From Hippophae tibetana (lineage: Eukaryota; Streptophyta; Magnoliopsida; Rosales; Elaeagnaceae), in assembly GCA_037013495.1 (NCBI GenBank), contig CM072805.1:37877169-37941168 (forward strand): a DNA stretch of 64,000 nt, written 5' to 3'. Positions 1 to 10,969 of this stretch are shown here, one piece after another. The position numbers and the translations under genes were made by a program. Position 1 is the first letter of the stretch, and every line of letters starts with the position of its first letter. The notes under the pieces were generated by a model. That model did no database searches, was not told the DNA's origin, and was given only the letters and a program-made list of their open reading frames with translations.

Positions 1-150
1 CACCCCAACCCGGCTCACCTCAACTCAGTTCACTCCAACCTGGCTCACCTCAACTCGGCTCACCTCAACTCGGCTCACTCTAACCCGGCTCACTCTAACC
101 CGGCTCACTCTAACTCGGCTCACTCCAACTCGGCTCATCTCAACCCGGTT
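1..150. repeat. 15-bp minisatellite
   Basis: About ten head-to-tail copies of a 15-bp unit close to CTCAACTCGGCTCAC fill the left edge of the window and probably continue beyond it. Units differ by a few C/T changes. Because 15 is a multiple of three, one plus-strand frame reads as a run of five-residue repeats (AHLNS, AHSNP) with no stop. It lies directly before a copia gag region, so it may belong to that element's leader. It is much richer in GC than the surrounding DNA. Confidence 0.85.
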
Positions 151-239
151 GCAGGCTTGTTTTCAACTCTTCTTTTCATTTTTAAGCATATCTCCTTTAT
201 ACTGTTTCTATATATTTACTTCATATATCCTCCATTATT

Positions 240-1512
240 TCGTTAAAATGGACCGAAATGATGTCCCAAAACCAATATCTATCACCCTTGATGATACTAA
301 CTACCTAGCTTGGGCACAAGCAATGAAAAGTTTCTTGAAATGATGCAAGCTATGACATTTCATAACTGGTGATATCTCTATACCCATCCAAGAAATCACT
401 AAAAACAACTCATTATTTGCTGACCGCCTTGAAGATTGGGAGAGTAAACACCATCAAAATATTACCTGGTTACGTAACACCACCTTACCCTCCATCTATG
501 GTGAATTTGGGCATTTTGACACTGCCAAAGAAGTTTGGGAATTTCTTGAGGCTCGCTTCACTACAACAGATTTGGCCAACCAATATCAACTTCTAACAAC
601 TCTTCATACCAAACACCAAAGGGTTGATCAAACCATTAACTAAGTTCTCTATGAAATGCATACTATTTAGGATCAACTCGTTCTCTCTGAATCAACTTGG
701 ACGAACAAGATTGATGATGAGATGTTTGCAACTTACTGTAATCACCAGCGTCTTGTGATTTTTCTCATGGCTCTCCATGATCGATTTGAACCTATTCGGG
801 CTTCCTTACTCCATCGGAGTCCTTTTCCATCCTTAGATACTGTTATGACCGAGCTTTGCTCTGAAGAAACTCGGATGGGGGTTTTCAAAGTTCATCATAC
901 AGATTCTGTTCTTGCCACCCTTTTTTATTGCCCTAAAGTAGGTTCTAAAGAGGACTTCAAACATCAAGGCAACACCTACTGTCACAAACCCAATCATGAG
1001 CTTCTTACATGTCTCATTCGGGTATGTATATATTGTCACAAGAAGGGTTCAGGACACTTTAACAGAGATTGCTTTCGGAATACCTCTCAGCATTTTTCAC
1101 GGAATCCCTCTCGAAATCACTCTTAATATGCTTCAGGTAAAAATAGTAACTCATTTATCACTGCTGCTGTTTCTGAGGATAATTCTGACAAATTTATCTT
1201 CTCTACTCAAGAACTTGAAGATCTTCTTAAACATGTTCTCTCACAATCTAGTAATCCTCCTCCTACTGCCTTGTCTCTCACATCAGGTAAATCTTTATGG
1301 TATTTTGATTCTGATTGTTGTAACCATATGATTCATGATACTCACATCTTCTCTCCCACACAATCTTTCATCTCCAAACCTTTAATTCAAACTGTCAATG
1401 GTTTACATATGCATGTTAATGTTGTAGGACAAGTTTTCACATTTCTATATCACTTTCTCACACCTTTCATATTTCGAACATTACTCTAAATCTTATCTCT
1501 ATTGATCAATTA
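240..1512 (+). mobile_element. Ty1/copia fragment, gag and protease part
   Basis: This is an old LTR-retrotransposon fossil on the plus strand. The start has the typical copia gag N-terminus (near 249-340, with SITLDDTNYLAWAQAM). A gag core follows, then a zinc-knuckle-like CYCHKKGSGHFNRDC stretch near 1035-1080 and a protease-like segment near 1295-1340. It is broken several times and fades into AT-rich DNA after about 1512. I see no LTR for it in the window. Its gag does not let me assign it to the family found at 2.5-6.3 and 35.8-40.0 kb. Confidence 0.8.
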
Positions 1513-2507
1513 TATATATTTTATAATTTATTCATTTATTTATTTTTCGAAAAAAGCATATACACACCTATTAACTCTAGAATTTTTTTACAAGTCAATG
1601 GGAGCTATGGTATCACTAAATTCCACACTCTTTTCCAATAGGTGGTACTGAACTGAAGAGTTTTGATGTTTATTTTGAGAGACATTTTTGGAATCACATT
1701 AATTATAGGCATTATTTAGAGAATTTAATAATAATAATAATAAATCTAATTGTATTAGTCGAGCTTATTTAATAATTATTTTAATTTATAATCGGTTTAT
1801 TTTCATAATATAAATGATTCATTTAGTAAATTAGTTTAAAATCACACAAAGTTATCATTTAATTTAAAAAAAATACATAAACAATAATACATGTTTTTAA
1901 ATATAATTTCATTTTTAACTATCATACAATGCAATTTTTTTATTATAACATAAAAGTATACATTTTACACATTTAAAATCATGATTACATGTTTTTTTTT
2001 ATAATATAAAACATGGGTTTTAAAGAAATAAAATTACAACCACTTTAATTCTAATTGGTATATTAATATTATTAAATAAATAAACACATATAATATAGAT
2101 CTACCTTGTTATAGAAAAGTTTTAGCACATTAATAAATCATTATAAAATCAAAATATTTTTAATTTTAAAATTAGTATTAAATGAGTTATCAATTTAAAA
2201 ATAAAGATAAAAATATTTTGTAATTGTTATTAATTGTACTAAAACTTTTTTTATATCGGTGTAGATCTATGTTATATGTGTTTATTTAAATTTTTAAGTT
2301 TTTTTTCTTAAATTTTATATAAATATCAATTAAAACACTTAATTAATATAAATTTAAATATATAAAATACCAAATTTATATAAAATATTTATCTTCCTAC
2401 CAATTTTTTAAATTAAGAATGTCACACAATCAGATTCGAATTACTTATTGGTGGATAAGATCCAAATGGATACGATTTAATCTATAATAAAAGTATATAT
2501 GCTGAAT
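1513..2507. other. AT-rich intergenic DNA
   Basis: About 1 kb of AT-rich, low-complexity sequence lies between two copia fossils. I see no open frame, RNA gene or clear repeat boundary in it. Short ATA/AAT runs near 1728-1745 are simple-sequence noise. Confidence 0.6.
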
Positions 2508-2682
2508 TGAATATAATAAAATATATTTACAATCATAATTACAATTAATATTAATACATGTATAAATATAGGAAATAAGAATCTACTTTTTGAAAAAATG
2601 TTTTTAGGAAAAATATATTAGTTGGAGCTGATAAAGTATATTAGTTGCATACAACTAATATACCATTAATGATTTATTAACA
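2508..2682 (-). repeat. 3' LTR of copia copy A
   Basis: On the minus strand this reads TGTTAATAAATC at its start and ends in TATTCA, about 175 bp. A purine-rich tract (GAGGGAGAA) lies just inside the element at about 2683-2692, as expected for a polypurine tract. It resembles the LTRs of copy B at 35756 and 39878. Confidence 0.8.
2636..2663. repeat. LTR palindrome (12-bp stem, 4-base loop)
   Basis: GTATATTAGTTG is followed by a four-base loop and its exact reverse complement. The same palindrome occurs in the 3' LTR of copy B (39900-39927) and, with changes, in the 5' LTR of copy B. It is therefore a property of the LTR family and not a chance AT palindrome. Confidence 0.85.
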
Positions 2683-5600
2683 TTCTCCCTCAAGTTGGCG
2701 CATAGATATCAATCATATCCAACTTACTTAATGAACCATATAATGCCTTCTTGGAGACTCCATTGGTAAGCATATCTACAAGTTGCTCTTCTGTGGGAAC
2801 AAAAGGAAAACTAATAAGTTTGACATCTAACTTCTCTTTTATAAAGTGACGATCAACCTCTACATGTTTAGTGCGATCATGTTGTACTGAATTTTGTGAT
2901 ATATCAATGGCTGCCCGATTGTCACAATATATTTGCATAATATTTTTGAGTTCGAAACCCAAATCCAATAACAAAGTTCTTATCCACAGTAATTCAAAAA
3001 CCCCATGAGTCATACCTTTATACTCGGCCTCAACACCAGATCGTGCTACCACTTTCTGCTTCTTACTTTTCCATGTAACCAAATTTCCTCACACAAAGAT
3101 GAAATAACCCGATGTTGACTTTCTATCTGTAATACTTCCTGCCCAATATGCATCTGTGAATCCACAGACTTCAAGAGGATTGTTGTGTTTAGAGAACATT
3201 ACTCCCTTTCTTGGAATCGATTTTAAATACCTTATAATTCTCAAAACAGCATTCATATGGTTCTCACTTGGATTATGCATGAACTAACTCACCATACTTA
3301 CTGCATATGCAACATCTGGTCTAGTATGAGCTAAGTAAATCAAACGCCCAACCAATCTCTGATAGTGAGCTCGATCAGTTAGTATCTGATATGAATACTC
3401 TGCTAAACAATGGTCTTGCTCAATATGAGTGTCAATAGGTTTGCAATCAAACATATATGTCTTTGTTAGCATGTCAATAATGTACTTCCTCTGACACTAA
3501 TATATTCCTTCTCTTCCCCTGGCTATCTCAATTCCTAAGAAGTAATTTAGTTCACCTAAGTCCTTCATCTAGAATTCAGAGGCTAGTTGTCTTTGTAATT
3601 TATCAATCTCAATAGTATCATCACCAGTGATTACCATATCATTAACATAAATGATTAGGGTTGTTACCTTTCCTCGTTGATGTTTGAGAAATAGAGTGTG
3701 GACTGAATTACTCTGTCTGTAACCAACCTTTTGCATGAACTGTAAAAACCTTCCAAACCAGGCTCGAGGGGATTGCTTGAGACCATACAAAGACTTTCTC
3801 AATTTGCATACAAAATTACCAGGGGAATCAACTACATACCCAGGTGGAAGACTCATGTACACCTCATCGGCTAATTCTCCACGAAGAAACACATTCTTGA
3901 CATCAAACTACCGAAGTGGCCAGTTTAGGTTAGCAGCAAGTGAGAGCAAAACCCGAATAGTGTTCATTTTGGCAACATGAGCAAAAGTCTCATCGTAGTC
4001 TACACTATACGTTTGAGTAAACCCTTTTGCTACAATATGAGCTTTATACCGATTTATGGATCCATCACCATTATGTTTTACAGTAAACACCCATCGATAA
4101 CCAACTACCTTTTTTCCTTGTGGTGGTGGCACAAGTTGCCAAGTATCGTTCTTCTTTAACGTATCCATCTCTTCAGCCATTGCCTTTCTCCATATTGGAT
4201 CTCCCAACGCCTCCTGCACTTTGTTAGGTACTGATACACCAGATATTTGATTCACAAATGATTTATATGACTTAGATAATCTTTTAATGGACATGTAATT
4301 GGCTATTGGGTATTTTGATTTTGCATGAATATTTGGTTCATACCTTATGGGTGGTTGACCTCGAGTAGACCTATTTGGTAACATATATTGTCCAACATTA
4401 GACTCGATGTTATTAGTATCAGTAGGTGTACATACCTCAGATGAGTGACCTTCAGTACCAGGGAGTTGTTGATCAAGGGTAGGAGTAATGCCTGAGGGTA
4501 CAATTGTGTCTTCAACTTCATTTGTTGTAAGTGAATTTGGTGCTTGAATACTTGGAGCATCTGCTTCTGCAATGATTGGATTAGGAGTCTCATATGATCT
4601 CATTGAAACATCAGTTGGTGATTCTCCTAATGCCTCCCCCTCACCATGATATAATTCTTCGAAATATGTATTCTTTCCCTGATGAGCAGTATCAGGTGAG
4701 GAAAAATAACTCATGTCCTCAAAGAAGGTAACATCCATAGTGACATAATACTTTATGGTCAGTGGATGGAAGCACTTGTACCCTTTCTGATAACTTCCAT
4801 AACCAACAAACACACATTTAATTGTTCGGGCATCTAATTTAGACCGTTGATTTTTAGGAACATGCACAAAAGCAACACAACCAAATACACGGGTAGAAAG
4901 ATTATGGATGGATGATAAGGTGACGTAAGATGCGAGAATCTGGAATGAGATTTTTTCGTTAAGGACACTAGACGGGTGACGATTGATGAGATGGGCGGAA
5001 GCCTATACATCATCACCCCAAAGATTATTTGGCATATAAGCAATAAATAAGAGTGCACGAGCCATATCAAGTAAATGATGATTTTTTTCTTTCAGACACT
5101 CCATTTTGTTCCGGTGTTTGCAGACAAGTAGTTTGGTGAATAATCTCATGTGTTTTGAAAAAATCTTGAAAAACATGATTAACATATTCCCTTCCATTGT
5201 CAGAACGGAGGATCTGAATGATGCCATTGTATTGTGCTTGAACGAAGGTATGAAAATTTTGAAAAACTAAAAAACTTCATCTTTTGTTCTAAGAAGAGAA
5301 ATCCACGATAACCTTGTACAGTCATCGATAAACGAAACAAAATATCTCATACCCGATATAGTGGGCTCTTTAGATGGTCCACAAACATCAGAATGAATTA
5401 ATTCAAAAGCAATAGTACTTTTATTAGAAATACTAGGAGAATAAGTAATACGATGGCTCTTGGCCAAAACACAAGTCTCACAATGTAAAACATTCTCACT
5501 AACACCAATAAATAAAGTGGGCATGTTTTTTTTCATAAGACTAAAAGACGGATGCCCTAAGCGGCGATGTCACAACCAAATTTCATTTAGTTTATCAGAA

Positions 5601-6221
5601 CTAGAAGTCAATATAGTGTTTGCTCGTGCTCCTGGTTTCTCCCCTCCGTAGTTCTGATCCAAACGGAACAATCTGCCCCTCAGATACCCTCGACCAATTA
5701 TTTCCCTGGTAAGAAGATCCTGAAAAATCACATACATAGGATAAAAGGTTACAAAACATTTAGACTCAATATTCAAGTGTGGGACATATATTAAGTGATG
5801 AGATAAGTATGGTACATATAAAACATTATGGAGCTGTAAAGATAGAGTGATATGAACTGACTCATTTCCTAAGACAGGAAAGGCCTCACTATTAGTATTC
5901 GTAACATAAGATACTGGTGGTAAAGATAACTCATTAAAATAAGATTTATCATAAGTAATATGATCAGATACAAGAGAATCAATAATCCAAGTATTAGACC
6001 CAACAAAGTGAGAAACATTTAAGGTCATACCAATCTTACCACGACTAGCTATTGAAGCTGTAGGGATACCTCCAGGTGTGCGAGCGACGACGCGGGTGGA
6101 CGACGAATCTGCAACTACGGCGCGAACTGAACAGTGCAAGAAGATTAGCGACACTGCATAAAAATTGACGACGGTGCTACTACTCAGAAACCGATAAGAA
6201 AATATATATTTTTTCTTTACT

Positions 6222-6233
6222 ACTCTGATACCA
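6222..6233 (-). other. primer-binding site of copia copy A
   Basis: The minus strand reads TGGTATCAGAG just inside the 5' LTR. This is the standard plant copia site complementary to the 3' end of initiator tRNA-Met. It fixes the element's orientation and the inner edge of the LTR. Confidence 0.85.
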
Positions 6234-6236
6234 AAT

Positions 6237-6340
6237 TGAATATATTGAAATGTATTTATAATCACAATTACAATGAATATTAATACATATATAAATACAG
6301 AAAATAAGAATCTATTTTTTTAAAAAAATATTTTTAGAAA
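6237..6340 (-). repeat. 5' LTR remnant of copia copy A
   Basis: About 100 bp matches the inner part of the 3' LTR at 2508-2682, including the AATATTAATACAT-like and ATAAGAATCTA-like stretches. It is followed inward by the primer-binding site. The divergence from the 3' LTR visible by eye suggests an old insertion. Confidence 0.7.
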
Positions 6341-9300
6341 CATTAAAAGCAATTTAATGCTTAATATCCGAACTCCATGTAATACTCATTAAAAGCAATT
6401 TAATCTTTAATAAAAAGTGCGTACTTTGTTGAAATTTTTGACGTTAGCTGTAGTCAGTTAAAATTGACAGTAAAGGTAACATCTCCATCTGGACCCTCTC
6501 AAAACAGATTCAGTGATCCACCATGGCCATCTACTTTGCTTTTCTCGCTCCTGACTTTCCCATTACGGTTCAATTTAAAGGTTACGTGTCTTTTCCTACG
6601 GTAATAAAACATATTTTTTTAAAAAGTTTAAGTAAAAACGAAGACATATATTTTTAGCGTGGTAGGTGAGTTTTTTTTAAAAGAAATTATTAAATATCAG
6701 AAAAATAGAATATAGATAAGATCTAAATATATTAATAATTAAATTTTTTGAATCAAAACTTAAAATTTTATTAAACGTAAAGAAAACTATGAGATTTTAT
6801 ATTTTCCTTTGTAAGGTTCTTCAAACATAGAAAAAAACTTCAAAGTTTTATCTTTTGCTCTATTGATTATTTTGATGCTGATGTGTTGATTTTCTCATAA
6901 AAAAATAAAATTTTAATACTATGTAATAATTTCCATAATTTTTGATATTATAAATCTAAATTATTAATAAAATACAAATTTTATGGACATAAACATAATA
7001 CAAATGAATACTTAAATTAAAAAAAAAATCACTCTAAAATAATATCATGGTTAAAATTTTCAATGTATTGTAATGTTATCGAATAAAACATTTAATTATT
7101 TTTTTAATGACATATTTTATCATTTATGATTATTTTAAATTTAAATATAAGTATATATTTAAAATATTGGATGTAAAAATTAAAATTTAAACTTTGAACA
7201 TTGACTGTAATAAAACCTTATATACGTCTCACTATCTCAGGTTTGGTTCCTGATAGTTGCTTTTGATTTTCGAATTACCATTCTGTAAATGTTTTTAAAA
7301 ATATATGAAGAACTTTCGTTAATTCAAATCCAAGACACGTAAAGAAATACAAAGATTTAACTGCATACTGTAATTCTTTTTATAAATTGTGTTTTATTTT
7401 TAATCCTTATCTCATGTGGTAAATACAGTCACTTTTATAACTTAATGAATATATATCCGATATATCTTATAAATATGTTAAAACATATTTATTTATTGAA
7501 CATTTTGACTGTATTTTTTTTTGGCATATTTTTAATCTTTATTTATGAAAAAATATTTAGATTAAAACTTAAAATGAAAAAATATATATTTAAGATATAT
7601 TCAAAATGTATAAAAACAATGAGTATATGTTGTCTTTTAGGTGATGTTAAAAATAAATAAATTAAATAAGTATATTAATAATAAATGATTAGTTGTCATA
7701 AATGTTAAAAAAATTGTGTGAATTAATCCATTACATTATTTAATTTCTCTTATTTTGCATAAGATATATAAGAAAGATAAACTTTAATATTTATTTAATA
7801 TTTTAATAATTTTATGATAAAAGATTAATTATTTATTCAATATTTTAATAGTTTTGATTATAAAATACCATATCAAAAAATCATTATTATCATTTATTTA
7901 TTTACCAATAAAATGAAATATTGAGAATTATTTTATTCAAAGTATAAAAAAAAATTATGTCCTTTTCTATCTTTTTATGAAAATAAAATATTAATTGTAA
8001 ATAACTACGTGATCTCTTTACTTAAGGTACAAGATAGGTGAGGTATTTTCCTCTATAATTACATAAACTTAACTTGAAAATCATTAAAGTAATAGCACAA
8101 TAGTCTTATCGGAAACAACATGTATGGTATGTTTATTACACGATACTAAATACCTTTATATTTTATTTTTGTACAATCACACATTTAATTATGAAATTAA
8201 ATTATATCGTATGATATAAAAATAATACATTTATATAATTTAGTACAATTAGAGGATGTGAGTTGAAATTGTATTGAACATTTATTTAGTTTATTAAATT
8301 TTCAATTATAAAATTATGTATCATAATTTTTCTTTAATCTTAAATTAAAAATAATCTTTTATTTTATTTTAAAATGTAATAAAAATATTAAAAATATTAA
8401 ATAAATTAAATATTAATTTAAATAAATTTTTAATAAAAATATTTATAATCAATTTTATTCGATTATATTATAGAAAAATTCACTAAATACTATACAAACT
8501 AAATATAATATAATTTAATATCATTATATTTAACTATCAAATACGATGCATTAAACATACGTGTAATGTTTAATACGATCGCTTTTGACATCTAAATGGA
8601 TTTTGGTTAAGTGTTGTGATCCTCTTTCCTATTCGAACTTAGGTGCAAGCATGGGTGTTTATAAATTGATCTGGATCGAATTAAATTGTAAAATCGGAGT
8701 GAATGATTTTATAAATCAAACAGATTAATTTGTATTAATTAAAACTGTTTCAAATGGTTCGGTCCAATCTGATCTGAATAATATAAATAGTCTGATCCAA
8801 TCAATTTTTTTAACCAAAACCGAATCGAACAGAAGCGGTGGACAAGCGGTGGACACCCTATGTGCAAATCATAATAAGTAATATTCAATAATATTATCTA
8901 AAAATAGAGTTTGCACAAAGGTGTCTTTATAGTACTCCGTAATTAAGATTAACATATCGAAATAATCTATTTTTTTTAAATTTAAATTTGATCTGATTTG
9001 AAACACATTTGAATATTCTCATCTAAATTTGATATGATAATTTAATGAATTTGAACCAATCTTAATTCGAATAGATCAGATTTTATCAAATATGATAGTC
9101 AAATTAATATTAAAATTTATTTATGAATTATAATGATATAAAACACAAAATACATAAAAGTTAAATTTTATATTTATGTTTTTGTAACAAAATTTATTAT
9201 TTATAATCACAATTAAGAAAAAAAAATATTTATATAATTATTAAATTATTAAAAATATTTATATTTATTTTTTAAGTTAAAAAAGTAATATAATATAATT

Positions 9301-10689
9301 ATAGTACATATAATATTTAAATATAATATATTATAAAATATTTATTTATTTATTTTTAATTTAATAGTAATTTAATATTGATTGAATATAACGAATTAAA
9401 AAATATATTAATTCAAATGTAATTTGAATATAAATGAAATTTATAATTTTAAATTTAAATTTAATCTAATTATAAAATTTATGTATCAAATCCTATAAAA
9501 ATTCAATAGTAAAAGGGTTTCGAGCGCCCTTTTTAATTATTTGAGTTGTCGACTCGTGTATTTTTGTTTTAATTAACAAGATTACATGTATTTAATATAA
9601 ATTTACCTTGATGCCTTAAAATTGCAACGATAATTAAATAAACATAGAAAAATCAATTGATAAATTATTAAAAAAATTATATATTTAAAATTTACAAAAA
9701 TAAAAATCATATGTTAATAATATTAAATAAAATTTAATTAATTATTATAATTTAATTTAAAAATCATATAATTGAATGATATTTAATATAAATAATATTT
9801 TTTATAATAAAAATGTGTAAATAGATTTTTGCTCGAAAAAATTAAAGGTTTGAGAGTAATCTGTCTCGCTAAAATTATTGTACAAAAGGGTAGTTCTAAC
9901 CAAAAGAAAGGATCTCATTTAATTTTTTTTTTTAATATTTAAGAAAAACGACAACAACAATGCAATTACATCCCATTTATAACTGATATATCCGTTGTAA
10001 AAAAAATTAATAACCAAGAAACCCGAAATATATTAGGTAAAAGTTAAAGGGTTAATATCCAGATATCAATTATTTTAACTAATAAATTAAATCTTTCATA
10101 TATCTTTATTGAATTACTCACATATGGTGATATTTATTTTTGTGTTATTTGTTTTTTACTTTAAATTTAAAAAATATTAAATAATTTTAAATAACTTAAT
10201 ATATTTTATATTTGAGTTATTACAAAATACCCCAACCATAAACTTGGTGTAACATATATACCATTAGCCATTTGAGACGTTTCTGTTAGTGGACTTACGT
10301 TTTTGATACCATGTGGTATTTTTTGATGAGCAAAAGTATATCTTACATTCATATTCATTTCAAACAATGAAATTTGATCTAATTAGAACACAAATCCTCT
10401 CTAATTCCTCTTAAATTTGTGATTGTAATTGCACAAGGAATTCAAATTATTTTATAATTAAATTTATTGATTAATATAATTGTCAACCATGTCCTCCAAA
10501 AATAAAAATAAAAGGAAGAATTTTTTTTATATAAATACAATCATCATTATTAAAGAATAGTTTTTCTTAACGAGCAGTTACGTATACACTTATTTTTTAT
10601 GATATTCGCACCCCCATTATTGTGCTTATTTAGAGCATATATGCTTCATTAATGAAAAATAATAATTTGAAAATTAAAAATAAGTTAGA
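6341..10689. other. AT-rich intergenic DNA
   Basis: About 4.3 kb of AT-rich sequence carries no gene I can support. A 71-codon frame at 7445-7660 is made of Ile, Lys, Tyr and Phe codons and looks random. Segments near 8640-8830 and 8980-9090 share GATCTGAT/GAACCAAT-like words and may be eroded repeat copies. The part nearest 10690 is presumably the upstream region of the DUF620 gene. Confidence 0.6.
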
Positions 10690-10969
10690 TTTTAATAGAG
10701 AGAGAAAGCGTGCGAACACGTTAGTGAAAAGCCCGATGGTGTTTGGTTGGTTGGTGATATTGTTTTCTCCATCTTCTGGTGTGGAGAGAGACTAGAGAAT
10801 CTGACCCCTCTCCTTCCAATATATCCCTTTGAATCAAAGACAGAGTTCCAAATTGACTCACAAGCACACTCCTCCTGGGCTCCTCCAATTCTGATTTCCC
10901 TCTTAAAACCTTTCTCATTCATACTCATATACCCATATCCATAGTTTTTCAATCCAATCTTGCTAATTA

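Larger units (their letters stand above)
2508..6340 (-). mobile_element. Ty1/copia retrotransposon copy A (fossil)
   Basis: A decayed copia element lies on the minus strand. Parts in element order are a 5' LTR remnant (about 6237-6340), a primer-binding site matching initiator tRNA-Met (6222-6233), a protease-like segment (near 6000), a GAG-pre-integrase zinc region (about 5450-5580), integrase core (about 5000-5430), reverse transcriptase (about 3560-4200), RNase H (about 2690-3280) and the 3' LTR (2508-2682). The order protease-integrase-RT-RNase H marks it as Ty1/copia, not gypsy. A recognisable gag is not evident. It is broken, with roughly five to ten interruptions, so it is not active by itself. 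A second copy of the same family lies at 35.8-40.0 kb in the opposite orientation. Confidence 0.9.

Noticed and set aside
1-150. CRISPR-like array
   Set aside because: The 15-bp units are contiguous with no spacers, and the genome is a plant nuclear one.
7445-7660. 71-codon plus-strand frame
   Set aside because: Composition is Ile/Lys/Tyr/Phe from AT-rich DNA, with no motif and no flanking gene signals.
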